Assembly (NCBI RefSeq): GCF_900167945.1
Contig: NZ_FUZA01000005.1
Location: forward strand, 1 to 64,000
Length of the DNA: 64,000 nucleotides
Source of the DNA: Dyadobacter psychrophilus
GTDB taxonomy: Bacteria > Bacteroidota > Bacteroidia > Cytophagales > Spirosomataceae
Reading direction: 5' to 3'
Shown here: in pieces, positions 1 through 8,186 of the stretch
Layout of the letters: each line of letters begins with the position of its first letter
How positions within the stretch are numbered: position 1 is the first letter of the stretch
Made by a program: the position numbers and the translations under genes
Notes under the pieces: generated by a model
Seen by the model: only the letters and a program-made list of their open reading frames with translations
What the model was told of the DNA's origin: nothing
Databases searched by the model: none

Positions 1-53
1 CAGCATCGTAACTCTTTCTGGTTTTGCTCCCCTTCTGAACTCCCATTTTGCAT
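1..53 (-). CDS. 5' end of a further gene of the hxs-SGNH-MBOAT operon (partial, cut by window edge)
   Basis: An ATG at 51-53 overlaps the TGA stop of the acyltransferase gene (53-55) as TGATG, the usual mark of translational coupling. The reading frame stays open to the window edge for about 17 codons and begins MQNGSSEGEQ. That is too short to recognise a family. A second in-frame ATG is not needed. The call rests only on the overlap and on the tightness of the rest of the operon. Confidence 0.35.
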   Translation of the reverse strand, partial: MQNGSSEGEQNQKELRC

Positions 54-1246
54 CAGGTTGTGCAAAAATGTGTGCCGCTTTTTGGAGCCACCTCAAATGT
101 CCCTTCGGTGGTTAGTGTGAAAGTCAATCGACTCGCTAACGCCCGCAAATCGTAAGTTCGAAATACGATCCAAGTTAGATTAATCCAAAGTATAAAGGCG
201 ACCCATTCTAGAAAAGCTATCGATTTTGAAAACCTATTTGTAATGGGCACAGAATAGTTCATTAGATAGATACCGATCAGGTAGTGAAAGGAATGTAGAC
301 ACGCCCAAACAAAATAATTCCAGTAGAAGCCGTGCCATAAGCCGCTTAATATGAACACAAAAATTATCAGAACCGGTAAGCGTTTTTTATCTCTATTGCC
401 ACCCAACGGAATGAAAATGTATCGTCGAAACCATTCAGTCAACGATATATGCCATCTTTTCCAAAAATCTTTGGTATTACTTGCAGCATAAGGCTTATTA
501 AAGTTGTGAGTTAGATTCAGCCCAAATAGCATTGCTATTCCCATAACGAGGTAGGTATAGCCAAGAAAATCGAAGTAAATCTGAATAGAAAAGCCAATCG
601 AGCCAATGAATAGATTCAAGGCTTCAATTTTCTCATTACCATCAAAAACAGGTTCGACAATTTCCGACAACCGATCTGCTAAAACTAGCTTACAGAAAAG
701 GCCATAAATCATGTGCTTAACTGCAATCCAAGTCCTGTGCCATGAAAAGTTGACTCCATCTCCCAATTGAATAAGGAGTTTAAGAGAATTGTCAATCGGG
801 CCAGCCAGCAGTTGAGGGAAAAAGGTAATGTAAAGCAGGAGGTTATGAAAAGTTGGCAGGATCTTCAATCTTCCAGCCTTAACCTCGATCAGATAGGCAA
901 TTGCCATTAAGCTATAATAGGATATTCCTACCCAACTATACTGTACCCCAAATATGCGATCGCTCCCCTGCCTGGAAAGTATAAGCAATGCGAGTACTAA
1001 GGCAACTCCTGTTGATAGCCAGTACTTTGCGCTAGCCTCTTTTGATAAAATTATCAACCTACTACAAATATAAATCACTAATGTGATAGCTATGGCAACA
1101 AAAGCGCTTGCTAAATTATAAGTCGACAAAAAGGTAAGACTAACAAATGCAAGCCAGTAATTCCGAAAGCGAATTGGAAGTATATAGAAGAGGATTAGTT
1201 CTATCGGCAGAATTATACCTAGATGCTCCGCCGAGTACAAATCCAT
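53..1246 (-). CDS. MBOAT family membrane O-acyltransferase (AlgI/DltB-like)
   Basis: A 397-residue polytopic membrane protein. The MBOAT signature is complete: FPQLLAGPI near residues 143-151, a block from FWKRWHISLTEWFRR to IPLGGN at 261-284, and the putative catalytic His305 in SGLWHG. Proteins of this family move acyl groups, usually acetyl, across the membrane to a polymer or an SGNH partner. At about 400 residues it is shorter than AlgI (about 470-520) and ends soon after the WIVFR segment, so the last helices may be absent. It starts 6 bases after the SGNH gene and overlaps the next gene by TGATG. Its location implies that it works with the SGNH protein on an envelope target of the Hxs operon; the substrate is unknown. 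Confidence 0.88.
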   Translation of the reverse strand: MDLYSAEHLGIILPIELILFYILPIRFRNYWLAFVSLTFLSTYNLASAFVAIAITLVIYICSRLIILSKEASAKYWLSTGVALVLALLILSRQGSDRIFGVQYSWVGISYYSLMAIAYLIEVKAGRLKILPTFHNLLLYITFFPQLLAGPIDNSLKLLIQLGDGVNFSWHRTWIAVKHMIYGLFCKLVLADRLSEIVEPVFDGNEKIEALNLFIGSIGFSIQIYFDFLGYTYLVMGIAMLFGLNLTHNFNKPYAASNTKDFWKRWHISLTEWFRRYIFIPLGGNRDKKRLPVLIIFVFILSGLWHGFYWNYFVWACLHSFHYLIGIYLMNYSVPITNRFSKSIAFLEWVAFILWINLTWIVFRTYDLRALASRLTFTLTTEGTFEVAPKSGTHFCTT

Positions 1247-1252
1247 AGTGAT

Positions 1253-3241
1253 TTATTTTTGTGAAATAGGTAGCCGATATATACCATTTCTCAATCCAAA
1301 AACACCAGCAAAATAGATATAGCATCCATCTGGTGAAAAAACAGGATCCCATTCGTCACCGGGTGTTTTAGTCAACCGGGTAGATTTCCTGGTCCTAAGA
1401 TCAAGAATAAACAAATCCCAGTTATCATCAACCTTCATGGAAAACACCAACTTCTCTCCATGCGGCGAAAAATTGGGATCCCATATCTCATAGATACTAT
1501 TGGTGAGTTGGCTTTCCTTTTGAGTCTTTAAGCTGTACATATATAAGTTAAAATTACCCCCACGCTTTGATATGTAAGCTAGTGAATCTCCAAACTGAAC
1601 AGGCCGCCAGCTCTCATACTCATTATTTGTTATAGTGCGTGTTTTTCCAGATGATAAGTCACTAAACACAATTGCCGGGTTAGTCATTCTGCCATCACTA
1701 GCTTTGTTCCAACGAGCGAAAGCTAGTGTATTTTGCTTTCCGATAGACGGTATTGCTCCGTAGTAATCTTTATCCAAGTAAGCTCTTGTGCCTCCGCCAA
1801 CATCTAATGTGGTTAATTTCGTATCGCCAGAATCTTGGTTGCCCTCTGTAAAAACGATCTTGGAATTTCCCTCTAAGAATGATGGATGAAGCTCGTCGAT
1901 TTGGTTAAAAGTCAGCCTGAATTCATTGGTCATATCCACGTCCGATATAAACAATTCCATGTTCTGATCTCTCACAGACTGGAAACACATTGATTGACCA
2001 TCACTGCTAAAACTAGGATATCTGTCACCTGCATTATGTTTACTTAGATATTGGATGGAGCTGCCGTCACTCTTCATGAATTCTCCTATCGCTGACGACA
2101 TGGCCATATGGCCAGAAGCATTCAGATGCTCGTCGTACTGATAGAACACCTCAGATTCCACTGAGCTAAAGGCTTCAAATAGATCCAGGTACTTGATTTT
2201 TTTGCTACTGCACAGGTTGTTCAAAAATTTGTTTGGCAGATGCATATCCAACTGACTAATATCCAGCTTAAAATTGCTCACAACTTCTTCCAAGTAATGG
2301 TAGTATAGTTGCTCTTTGGTAGGGATTTGTAAAACAATCAATTCGCCCCCAGCTTCAATTACATCATTAGATAGCATATCAAGAAATTCTTCAAAATTTT
2401 TGAGATCCTGCTTCTTTTGTTTTGACTGCTGTTTGTAAAATATGTTGTAGTCAGCGTTAGCCTGCTGGCCCGGATAAAAAGGCTCCGTCCATCGACCTAG
2501 TGGAAGTTGAGCGGGATTAGCGAATTTAATAGGGTAGACGAGGTAACGGTAAAAGTTAGAGTAGTTCATGAAATAGTCGGTGAGATTGCTTGTGCGCTCT
2601 TCGACCTTCATGAAATCATTAAAATTGCAAATCTGCAGAAAGACCTTTTTAGGCTTAAGTTTAGACCCCTTTTGCTTGAAAAAATGGTACTCGTCAGCGA
2701 TACCGAAGCCGCTGATGCCTGCATTCAAAATTATCTTATTAGGAAAGTCTCTGTACAGCAACGATGTGTACAGCTGCTCGTTTGACACTTGTGCACCTTG
2801 TGTGTACGAATCGCCCAGAAACAACCAGTCAACTTTTTCTACTGTCGTCTCAGGATCATCTTCGGAACCTATTCTATACCCCTGAGCATTTGTAACATAA
2901 TCAACTATAAATTCCTTATCTACGAACCTTTCCCTGAGTAGCGGTTTATTAAAATAGTAGTGCCTTTCTACCGAATAGATATCTCGGATGTTGTAATCAG
3001 CAAATACAAAGGAAAAAACTGCCTCTGCTTGAATGAAGATACCAATCAAAAAAACAAAATTGAAATAATACACCTGTAATCTTGGCGCCTTATAAATTAC
3101 AAATGCGAAGGTCAACAACATGACAGCTTCACTTAGTAACACAAAGAACAAGTTCTTTGAAATTAAGAACAACAAAACTGGATTGATAAGTAGTAAGCAA
3201 AACATCAGTAAAGCTATCGGTCGAAAATAATCTCTTGACAT
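1253..3241 (-). CDS. Membrane-anchored SGNH hydrolase fused to a TolB-like beta-propeller
   Basis: The N-terminus has several hydrophobic helices (about residues 8-80 from this start). An SGNH/GDSL fold follows, with the nucleophile motif FLGDSYTQG near residues 142-150 and a DEHLN catalytic Asp/His pair near 370-373. The last 260 residues hold repeated SPDG-type blades (PSFSSDG, PNFSPHG, PVFSPDG) typical of TolB/PD40 propellers. The reading frame also opens at 3322, but that start would overlap hxsC by 76 bases; the ATG at 3241 lies 5 bases after the hxsC stop and is preferred. SGNH proteins next to MBOAT proteins usually finish O-acetyl transfer outside the membrane (AlgJ/AlgX type). The propeller fusion is unusual and could be a ligand- or polymer-binding module. 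Confidence 0.82.
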   Translation of the reverse strand: MSRDYFRPIALLMFCLLLINPVLLFLISKNLFFVLLSEAVMLLTFAFVIYKAPRLQVYYFNFVFLIGIFIQAEAVFSFVFADYNIRDIYSVERHYYFNKPLLRERFVDKEFIVDYVTNAQGYRIGSEDDPETTVEKVDWLFLGDSYTQGAQVSNEQLYTSLLYRDFPNKIILNAGISGFGIADEYHFFKQKGSKLKPKKVFLQICNFNDFMKVEERTSNLTDYFMNYSNFYRYLVYPIKFANPAQLPLGRWTEPFYPGQQANADYNIFYKQQSKQKKQDLKNFEEFLDMLSNDVIEAGGELIVLQIPTKEQLYYHYLEEVVSNFKLDISQLDMHLPNKFLNNLCSSKKIKYLDLFEAFSSVESEVFYQYDEHLNASGHMAMSSAIGEFMKSDGSSIQYLSKHNAGDRYPSFSSDGQSMCFQSVRDQNMELFISDVDMTNEFRLTFNQIDELHPSFLEGNSKIVFTEGNQDSGDTKLTTLDVGGGTRAYLDKDYYGAIPSIGKQNTLAFARWNKASDGRMTNPAIVFSDLSSGKTRTITNNEYESWRPVQFGDSLAYISKRGGNFNLYMYSLKTQKESQLTNSIYEIWDPNFSPHGEKLVFSMKVDDNWDLFILDLRTRKSTRLTKTPGDEWDPVFSPDGCYIYFAGVFGLRNGIYRLPISQK

Positions 3242-3246
3242 GCCTT

Positions 3247-4368
3247 TTACTGAGGATTTATATTTAAACTTACTTTTCTCGAAGTCGCGAAAATTCCGCC
3301 ACAATCCGCTTTCACGAGGCAACTGTCACATTTTGGCAGAAAATGCCTTTTCCAGTCAGAAATTGACTTTACCGAGAATCTCCACATTGGTTTTGGCAAT
3401 AAGCACAATGGATGATTGTAAATGGAAACATTTATTCCATTATTATTTAGGTAAGTTACAGCTATATCCAGCTCGTCAGCATATTCCAAAGGATCAATCC
3501 AAAGTAGTTTGTCGTTATGCGGTGTATAACCTGTATACTCTAATCCCATAAATGCAACCTGCTCGACAAAAGGTAAGTTAAGGAAAATGAATTTTGCCAG
3601 TTCTGGCAATCTTTTAAAAGTTAGTTTGTGCAGCACGACGCGAAGTTCTATTCTAGCTCCGATGGATGCTAAATTATGCAAGCCCAAAACAGTCTGATTG
3701 AACGCATGGGAGGCTTGAACAATATAATCATGATCCAGGTAGTAGTCGGAATACAATGGAATTCCTAACACGAGATTTGAGGAATTCACAGATTCAAACC
3801 GGGTCGTAAAGTTTTTCCATGCGAACGACCTGCCGTTGGTCAATATATGTATTGTTGTAGCTGGTAACTTTCGGTTTATATGGCTAATCATGTCGAAAAA
3901 GCGTTTCCCCAGAAGCGTAGGCTCTCCGCCCGTGATCCCAATGATCTCAGTGGTGGAGGGAATCAGACTGATGACCTGATGATTCACATTATAATAGTAT
4001 TCGATGTCATCAATGTCTTTTGGTGGCTGGGAGCACATCAAACAATTGCTATTACATCTATCCGTAGTAAATAATGTGTTATCCAAAGAGTTGACTCGAA
4101 ATAGTGTCTGTATTATTCCATTCGGCAGCATCATTATGACGTCACCTTCACTTAAAGGTTGAATAGAGGGTATTGAGTGAATAATAGGACTCAAATGTGT
4201 TGTGACTGAACGTTTTGTAAGCACGGCCAGGTACCCATCGCTGACATCGGTATTATCAAGACTATGATCTATTAAAATGGATGATTCGGCAGCTAGGCCA
4301 TAAGTGATTCTGCCTATGATTGGTTGTGTGAAAGAAAGGGGTTTTCCTTTTGATCTAAGTTCCATCAT
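3247..4368 (-). CDS. hxsC: His-Xaa-Ser system radical SAM maturase HxsC
   Basis: A 373-residue radical SAM protein. The cluster-binding motif C105-x3-C109-x2-C112 (DRCNSNCLMC) is followed by GGEP at 147-150. A short C-terminal cysteine set (CDSCLVKADCGG) could bind an auxiliary cluster. The N-terminal 100 residues form a small non-catalytic domain, as in other HxsC proteins. It lies 2 bases after hxsB and 5 bases before the likely start of the SGNH gene. Family knowledge: HxsC occurs with HxsA, HxsB and HxsD and is thought to modify the His-Xaa-Ser repeat protein; the chemistry is not established. The assignment rests on the domain layout plus the complete set of partners. Confidence 0.88.
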   Translation of the reverse strand: MMELRSKGKPLSFTQPIIGRITYGLAAESSILIDHSLDNTDVSDGYLAVLTKRSVTTHLSPIIHSIPSIQPLSEGDVIMMLPNGIIQTLFRVNSLDNTLFTTDRCNSNCLMCSQPPKDIDDIEYYYNVNHQVISLIPSTTEIIGITGGEPTLLGKRFFDMISHINRKLPATTIHILTNGRSFAWKNFTTRFESVNSSNLVLGIPLYSDYYLDHDYIVQASHAFNQTVLGLHNLASIGARIELRVVLHKLTFKRLPELAKFIFLNLPFVEQVAFMGLEYTGYTPHNDKLLWIDPLEYADELDIAVTYLNNNGINVSIYNHPLCLLPKPMWRFSVKSISDWKRHFLPKCDSCLVKADCGGIFATSRKVSLNINPQ

Positions 4369-4370
4369 GA

Positions 4371-5867
4371 CTATGCTGCCGGTTTATGTATCCACGATTG
4401 GAATGTCGATTCAACATATCCCTTCCTGATGTCAAGCATCTCAAAGAGGTAGCGAATGATCTCCATGTTTTTTTTGCAAAATATGGAGAACGCACGATGT
4501 CCCTGCATATCATTTTGCGTAGCATAATGGAGAACGGGATCAGCTCCGCAATACGTCAAAAACGCGCAGTCGCTACAACCGGCAAGGCATTCAGCGACGC
4601 CGTTGTTTAAAATTTGTTTAGCCTTGTCTCCCAAAAACAACTCTTCATAAGGCTGAGTAACGTGGCCAAGCTGAAAGGTGTAATCTTTAATTTCAGCCAG
4701 CATTCTAGATTCATCTGACGCATAGACAAAGCCGTCATAATTGAAAACAATTACACTACTAACCAAGCCCGTGGGTGATTGTAAATCAACATAGTTTTCA
4801 GTGAAGGGAGTGAGAATTTTTTGAAGAATTATAGAAGTATAATCTTCTTTGAAAAAGACACCCTGCGCGTTAAGATTCAAGATATGTTCTAATCCTTGCT
4901 TATAAAAGTCGAGGAATTCAGCTGTTTGATAGTGATTCTTTTTTTGATTCTTCAGAGCAAAACCATATGGGCTTATTGGCCTCAGGAATATGTTCCCAAA
5001 ACCATTCTCAACATAATTGTCTATTATCTCCTTGGGATATTTCAAACTTAGTGCTGTGGTGGTCATCAAAGCTGATACCTTATCATGACCCAATGCTTGG
5101 CGCGTTCTATCTATCCCTTCGATTACTAAATCATAACTGGCTCGACCCGACTTGAACCTATTTGCATTGTGAATGAAAGCCGGTCCGTCAAGTGAAGTTG
5201 AGATTAGGATATTATAATTCTTACAAAACAATAATATTTCATCATTTAGAATAGTCGAATTTGTACAGATCACATAACTAATCTCCTTTTTAAAGTCCTC
5301 ATTTAGTAGTTGAATTCGCTCAACAGCATATCTAACTTTATCGAAGGCCAGGAGAGGCTCACCACCTTGAAATTCCACTGTTAGCTCCTCAGAGGGAGAT
5401 AAGAACATATGATTAATCCCTGCGTCGAGGTCTTTGTATGAAATATCAAATTCGCTCTTGCTTTCGGCTGCGCGAGAAACTTGACAATAGTGACAAGAAT
5501 GATTGCATCTTAAAGTGACTACAAAAATATGAAGCGACGTAAAGCTTCCGAGTGATTTTTTCTTTGTTCGATAGCGAGTAGAAATAACATTCAATAATTC
5601 GGGTACAGGTGTAGGGCTAATGAAAAAGTTGGCAACAAGATCACGGTAAAGATTGGAAGAAAAGTCAATTTCTCTATGGACTATTGCCTTTGCGGTTCCC
5701 TGAGGTACTATTAAATAGTCACCTATCTCATTTACAAGCACTTCCCGATCAATACTAATTGAATGGAATTTAAAAGGCAGCAGAAAATATATGCTTTCAG
5801 CCTCGCTTTCGAACGTTGATATGCCTCTGAATTTTCGTGAGTATGTATTAGAAATGATGTTTTTCAT
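4371..5867 (-). CDS. hxsB: His-Xaa-Ser system radical SAM maturase HxsB
   Basis: A 498-residue radical SAM enzyme of the SPASM-like peptide-maturase group. The motif C121-x3-C125-x2-C128 (LRCNHSCHYC) binds the SAM iron-sulfur cluster, and FQGGEP at about 167-171 contacts SAM. A C-terminal cysteine set at C427, C431, C434, C440 and C464 fits auxiliary clusters. The first 110 residues lack a radical SAM motif and may recognise the substrate. The start codon overlaps the hxsD stop by 4 bases. It is the larger of two maturases expected to act on HxsA. The modification it makes cannot be read from the sequence. Confidence 0.9.
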   Translation of the reverse strand: MKNIISNTYSRKFRGISTFESEAESIYFLLPFKFHSISIDREVLVNEIGDYLIVPQGTAKAIVHREIDFSSNLYRDLVANFFISPTPVPELLNVISTRYRTKKKSLGSFTSLHIFVVTLRCNHSCHYCQVSRAAESKSEFDISYKDLDAGINHMFLSPSEELTVEFQGGEPLLAFDKVRYAVERIQLLNEDFKKEISYVICTNSTILNDEILLFCKNYNILISTSLDGPAFIHNANRFKSGRASYDLVIEGIDRTRQALGHDKVSALMTTTALSLKYPKEIIDNYVENGFGNIFLRPISPYGFALKNQKKNHYQTAEFLDFYKQGLEHILNLNAQGVFFKEDYTSIILQKILTPFTENYVDLQSPTGLVSSVIVFNYDGFVYASDESRMLAEIKDYTFQLGHVTQPYEELFLGDKAKQILNNGVAECLAGCSDCAFLTYCGADPVLHYATQNDMQGHRAFSIFCKKNMEIIRYLFEMLDIRKGYVESTFQSWIHKPAA

Positions 5868-6238
5868 CGGGTTGGATCAAAGCCTATTGGATCACTAATC
5901 TGACTTTGAGGCTCGATATCAAGAAACCCATCATTATCAAAAGCTTTGGCAATGATCATGCTCCGTACAGAACTTGTTTCCTGATTGATCAGATCTCTCA
6001 CCTTGAAGTCTACCAATCCCTTTCTCAGTTGAATCTCGATTTCCTTCTTGATTTCTTCTGAAAACGAAGCTGTATTTGGCCTAGCTGTGATTAAAAACGA
6101 CTTAGGAGGAAACTTTAAAATATCAAATGAAGCAATTGGAGCAAGCCAATATATGGTTTTAAATATTACGGTTTCACTATAAATATCTTCGTTTACAATA
6201 AATTGGAGTAATTCATCCGTACTCGCAAGCACATCCAT
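5864..6238 (-). CDS. hxsD: His-Xaa-Ser system protein HxsD
   Basis: A 124-residue soluble protein with no transmembrane segment. It has the HxsD arrangement of a beta-rich N-terminal half and a helical half with the pattern VRDLINQETSSVRSMIIAKAF near residues 79-99, the region that defines the family. HxsD is a small partner of the Hxs maturases, perhaps a substrate-recognition or chaperone subunit; its role is not established. It sits 5 bases after hxsA and overlaps hxsB by 4 bases. On sequence alone the call would be moderate. With hxsA, hxsB and hxsC beside it, it is strong. Confidence 0.82.
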   Translation of the reverse strand: MDVLASTDELLQFIVNEDIYSETVIFKTIYWLAPIASFDILKFPPKSFLITARPNTASFSEEIKKEIEIQLRKGLVDFKVRDLINQETSSVRSMIIAKAFDNDGFLDIEPQSQISDPIGFDPTR

Positions 6239-6243
6239 AATTG

Positions 6244-6945
6244 CTAATTGTTCAATTTTAAAAAGGTAACGGTCTGGGGATTAACAATGCCAACGGGGTC
6301 AATCCCATTGTCAGATTGAAAGCGCTTAACAGCATCCTCGATCACATATGTATATTCCAACTCAACGGTAAATGAATTTGATGAACTATCCCCCTCCAGA
6401 TATTTCTTCTTCAAAAGTATATTAACAACTTCCGTTACATCCATACCGGTCATTCCCCGGCGAATAATCCGGTCTCCCAACTTAAAGACTTTTGGCGGAG
6501 CAAGCCTTAATACCGGTTGCTCTGATTTATTAGGTGGGGTTGATGGGTTTGATTGGTATAAACCTGACTGGGTCGTGCTTGAAGAACCAGCACTTCCCGA
6601 GGAAGTGTTTGGGCTTCTGTATGTGGATCCAGAGCTGCTTCCAGACGAAGAGCCACTACTTCCCGAATAGTGGGAGCGATGTGAACTATGAGACCGGTGA
6701 CTTCTATGAGACAGATTTACTGCATGGAACTCGTCAAATCGCTTTAAAATGAATGGCTTAGTTAGCTCGGGTCTATTCAATAAGAAATTACTATTCGCCG
6801 TAAATTTGTAAGGCTCTTGGTTTTCATCGACCCCTGAGTTTCCAATTTCAGATATGTGTTCAGCAGAATATGGTGATGATACTGTCAGGCTAGCCAGCGA
6901 ACTGAGAAAGATATCTTTCAGAAGCTTACGTAAATTTTCTTTCAT
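6244..6945 (-). CDS. hxsA: His-Xaa-Ser repeat protein HxsA, with peptidoglycan-binding-like C-terminus
   Basis: A 233-residue protein, first in the operon. Residues 80-94 hold five consecutive His-Xaa-Ser triplets (HRS HRS HSS HRS HYS), followed by a Gly/Ser-rich linker (95-125) and a Pro/Ser stretch. Residues 155-232 resemble a peptidoglycan-binding domain type 1: RRGMTGMDVTEVVNILLKK, then VEDAVKRFQSDNGIDPVGIV. The N-terminus (KENLRKLLKDIFLSSLASLTVSS) is a weak signal peptide with a basic start and a short hydrophobic run. In Hxs systems this protein is the presumed substrate of the HxsB/HxsC radical SAM enzymes, probably at the repeats. The likely picture is a modified His/Ser-rich segment displayed at the cell wall. 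Confidence 0.88.
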   Translation of the reverse strand: MKENLRKLLKDIFLSSLASLTVSSPYSAEHISEIGNSGVDENQEPYKFTANSNFLLNRPELTKPFILKRFDEFHAVNLSHRSHRSHSSHRSHYSGSSGSSSGSSSGSTYRSPNTSSGSAGSSSTTQSGLYQSNPSTPPNKSEQPVLRLAPPKVFKLGDRIIRRGMTGMDVTEVVNILLKKKYLEGDSSSNSFTVELEYTYVIEDAVKRFQSDNGIDPVGIVNPQTVTFLKLNN

Positions 6946-7156
6946 TGATAGAGTAAAGGTTACTTCTTAAATCTCAGGAAATAAAACATATAAATCAAAT
7001 TAATTCTAATTTATCTACGAATGACCCTAGTATGACGAAGCTTACCGGTTAGGACAAGTTATTATTCGTAGTCAGAATAGCTTTACGTGGATAAAGAAGA
7101 ACTTGATTAATACTTTGCAACTGTAACAACGAAAGCTACAAAAGCAAAAAAATGAC
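6946..7156. promoter_or_regulatory. Upstream region of the hxs operon
   Basis: This AT-rich stretch precedes hxsA on the minus strand and must hold the operon promoter. Reading the minus strand, TTAATTTG at about 7004-6997 matches seven of eight positions of the Bacteroidota -7 element TAnnTTTG, but no convincing -33 element accompanies it. No coding sequence was seen. Confidence 0.3.
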
Positions 7157-7226
7157 GACTTCAAATCCAGAGGGCTATTTACCACGGCTCTCGCCGCTGC
7201 TTAAACAGCCCTCTGGATTTGAAGTC
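7146..7226 (-). terminator. Rho-independent-type terminator of the DUF1223 gene
   Basis: A perfect 20-bp inverted repeat (arms 7157-7176 and 7207-7226, left arm GACTTCAAATCCAGAGGGCT) encloses a 30-base loop. On the minus strand the stem is followed by seven T residues (7152-7146). It lies about 100 bases downstream of the DUF1223 stop. The loop is long for a classical terminator. Confidence 0.6.
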
Positions 7227-7329
7227 AAGGGGTAAACCCATCACTTTTTACTTTAAGTAACAATAGCGCCTGCGCTCAGTTGAAAATAAGATGCTTCAAC
7301 GGGTGACTAATGCCTATTTGATTCAGGCC

Positions 7330-8094
7330 TTATGAATTGAGCTTATCCGCTGCAAATATTTCCCCTGTTTTCGTATCCTGTAAAAAACCGATGACTTCCC
7401 ATTCGCCCGAGCTGAATTCACCTGGCAATGAAACGCTTACCTCTCCGATTCCGGTGTTACTCAGTTTAAAGGACTCTAATTTCCTCACAATCTGAACGTG
7501 CCGCAATGTACGTCCGCCATTTTCACCGCGTTTGATTTGACGAATTGCGTTTTTTTGAACGACTGCTATCATTAGGTCAACATTCCTATTTCCAGATGCC
7601 TCGTACGCAACAGCCATTTTCCCTGTTTCTGGTTTTCCGGTTATTTTTAAGGTGTTGGCTGGGACACCTTCCAGGCTATTTCGCAGCACATTGGTTAAAG
7701 CAGCCTCATCGGATCCGACAAACTCTGCTTTGCCGTTGACAACCACCTGTGGCGTATAGACTTGCGAATTCAGCTTCGTGGCATACCAATATTGGCGTTT
7801 GGTGTGTTCGGGGCTGCTGAAAATGTCCCTCCATCCCTGGTGATCCCAGTAATCGATGTGGTAAGCAAGGATGTAAATCGGTTTGTCACCAGTTTGCTTC
7901 TGAACATTTCCGAGTAACTCATCAGCGCGCGGGCAGCTCGAGCAACCTTCGGACGTGAATAATTCCAAGACTACGAAGCCGTCACTTTTTACGTCTTTTT
8001 TATCGGCTGGTTTTTTAATTGCGGCTCCACTGGAAAGAGTTACCATGAAGAATAAGCCTGCTGCCAGCGCTAAAATGTTTTTTGTCTTTTTCAT
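7330..8094 (-). CDS. Secreted DUF1223 family thioredoxin-fold protein
   Basis: A 254-residue protein with a clear signal peptide (residues 1-25). The motif LELFTSEGCSSCPRADELL places a CxxC pair at C51 and C54 at the start of a thioredoxin-like fold, and HIDYWDHQGW is the second conserved DUF1223 segment. The family is periplasmic or secreted with probable redox activity; its substrate is not known. It has its own terminator and reads in the same direction as the Ohr gene, 93 bases away, so it may share or have its own promoter. Confidence 0.85.
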   Translation of the reverse strand: MKKTKNILALAAGLFFMVTLSSGAAIKKPADKKDVKSDGFVVLELFTSEGCSSCPRADELLGNVQKQTGDKPIYILAYHIDYWDHQGWRDIFSSPEHTKRQYWYATKLNSQVYTPQVVVNGKAEFVGSDEAALTNVLRNSLEGVPANTLKITGKPETGKMAVAYEASGNRNVDLMIAVVQKNAIRQIKRGENGGRTLRHVQIVRKLESFKLSNTGIGEVSVSLPGEFSSGEWEVIGFLQDTKTGEIFAADKLNS

Positions 8095-8186
8095 AAGTTT
8101 TAATTTTTAATTGTGATCCAAACCAGTACATCACGTGACATAAGCTTGCTACTTACCTTTGTAGCGTCTGTTTTGAATACGCGACA

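Noticed and set aside
3880..4074. Plus-strand frame inside hxsC
   Set aside because: Antisense of the radical SAM core.
6660..6705. His-Ser repeat DNA read as a CRISPR or satellite repeat
   Set aside because: The repeated triplets are within the hxsA reading frame and encode HXS; there are no spacers.
80..6945. Hxs operon read as a lanthipeptide or other RiPP cluster
   Set aside because: No leader-type precursor peptide, LanB/LanM-like enzyme or exporter is present; the complete hxsA-D set explains the radical SAM genes.
7157..7226. Inverted repeat read as transposon ends
   Set aside because: No transposase or target duplication is visible, and a T-run makes a terminator the simpler reading.
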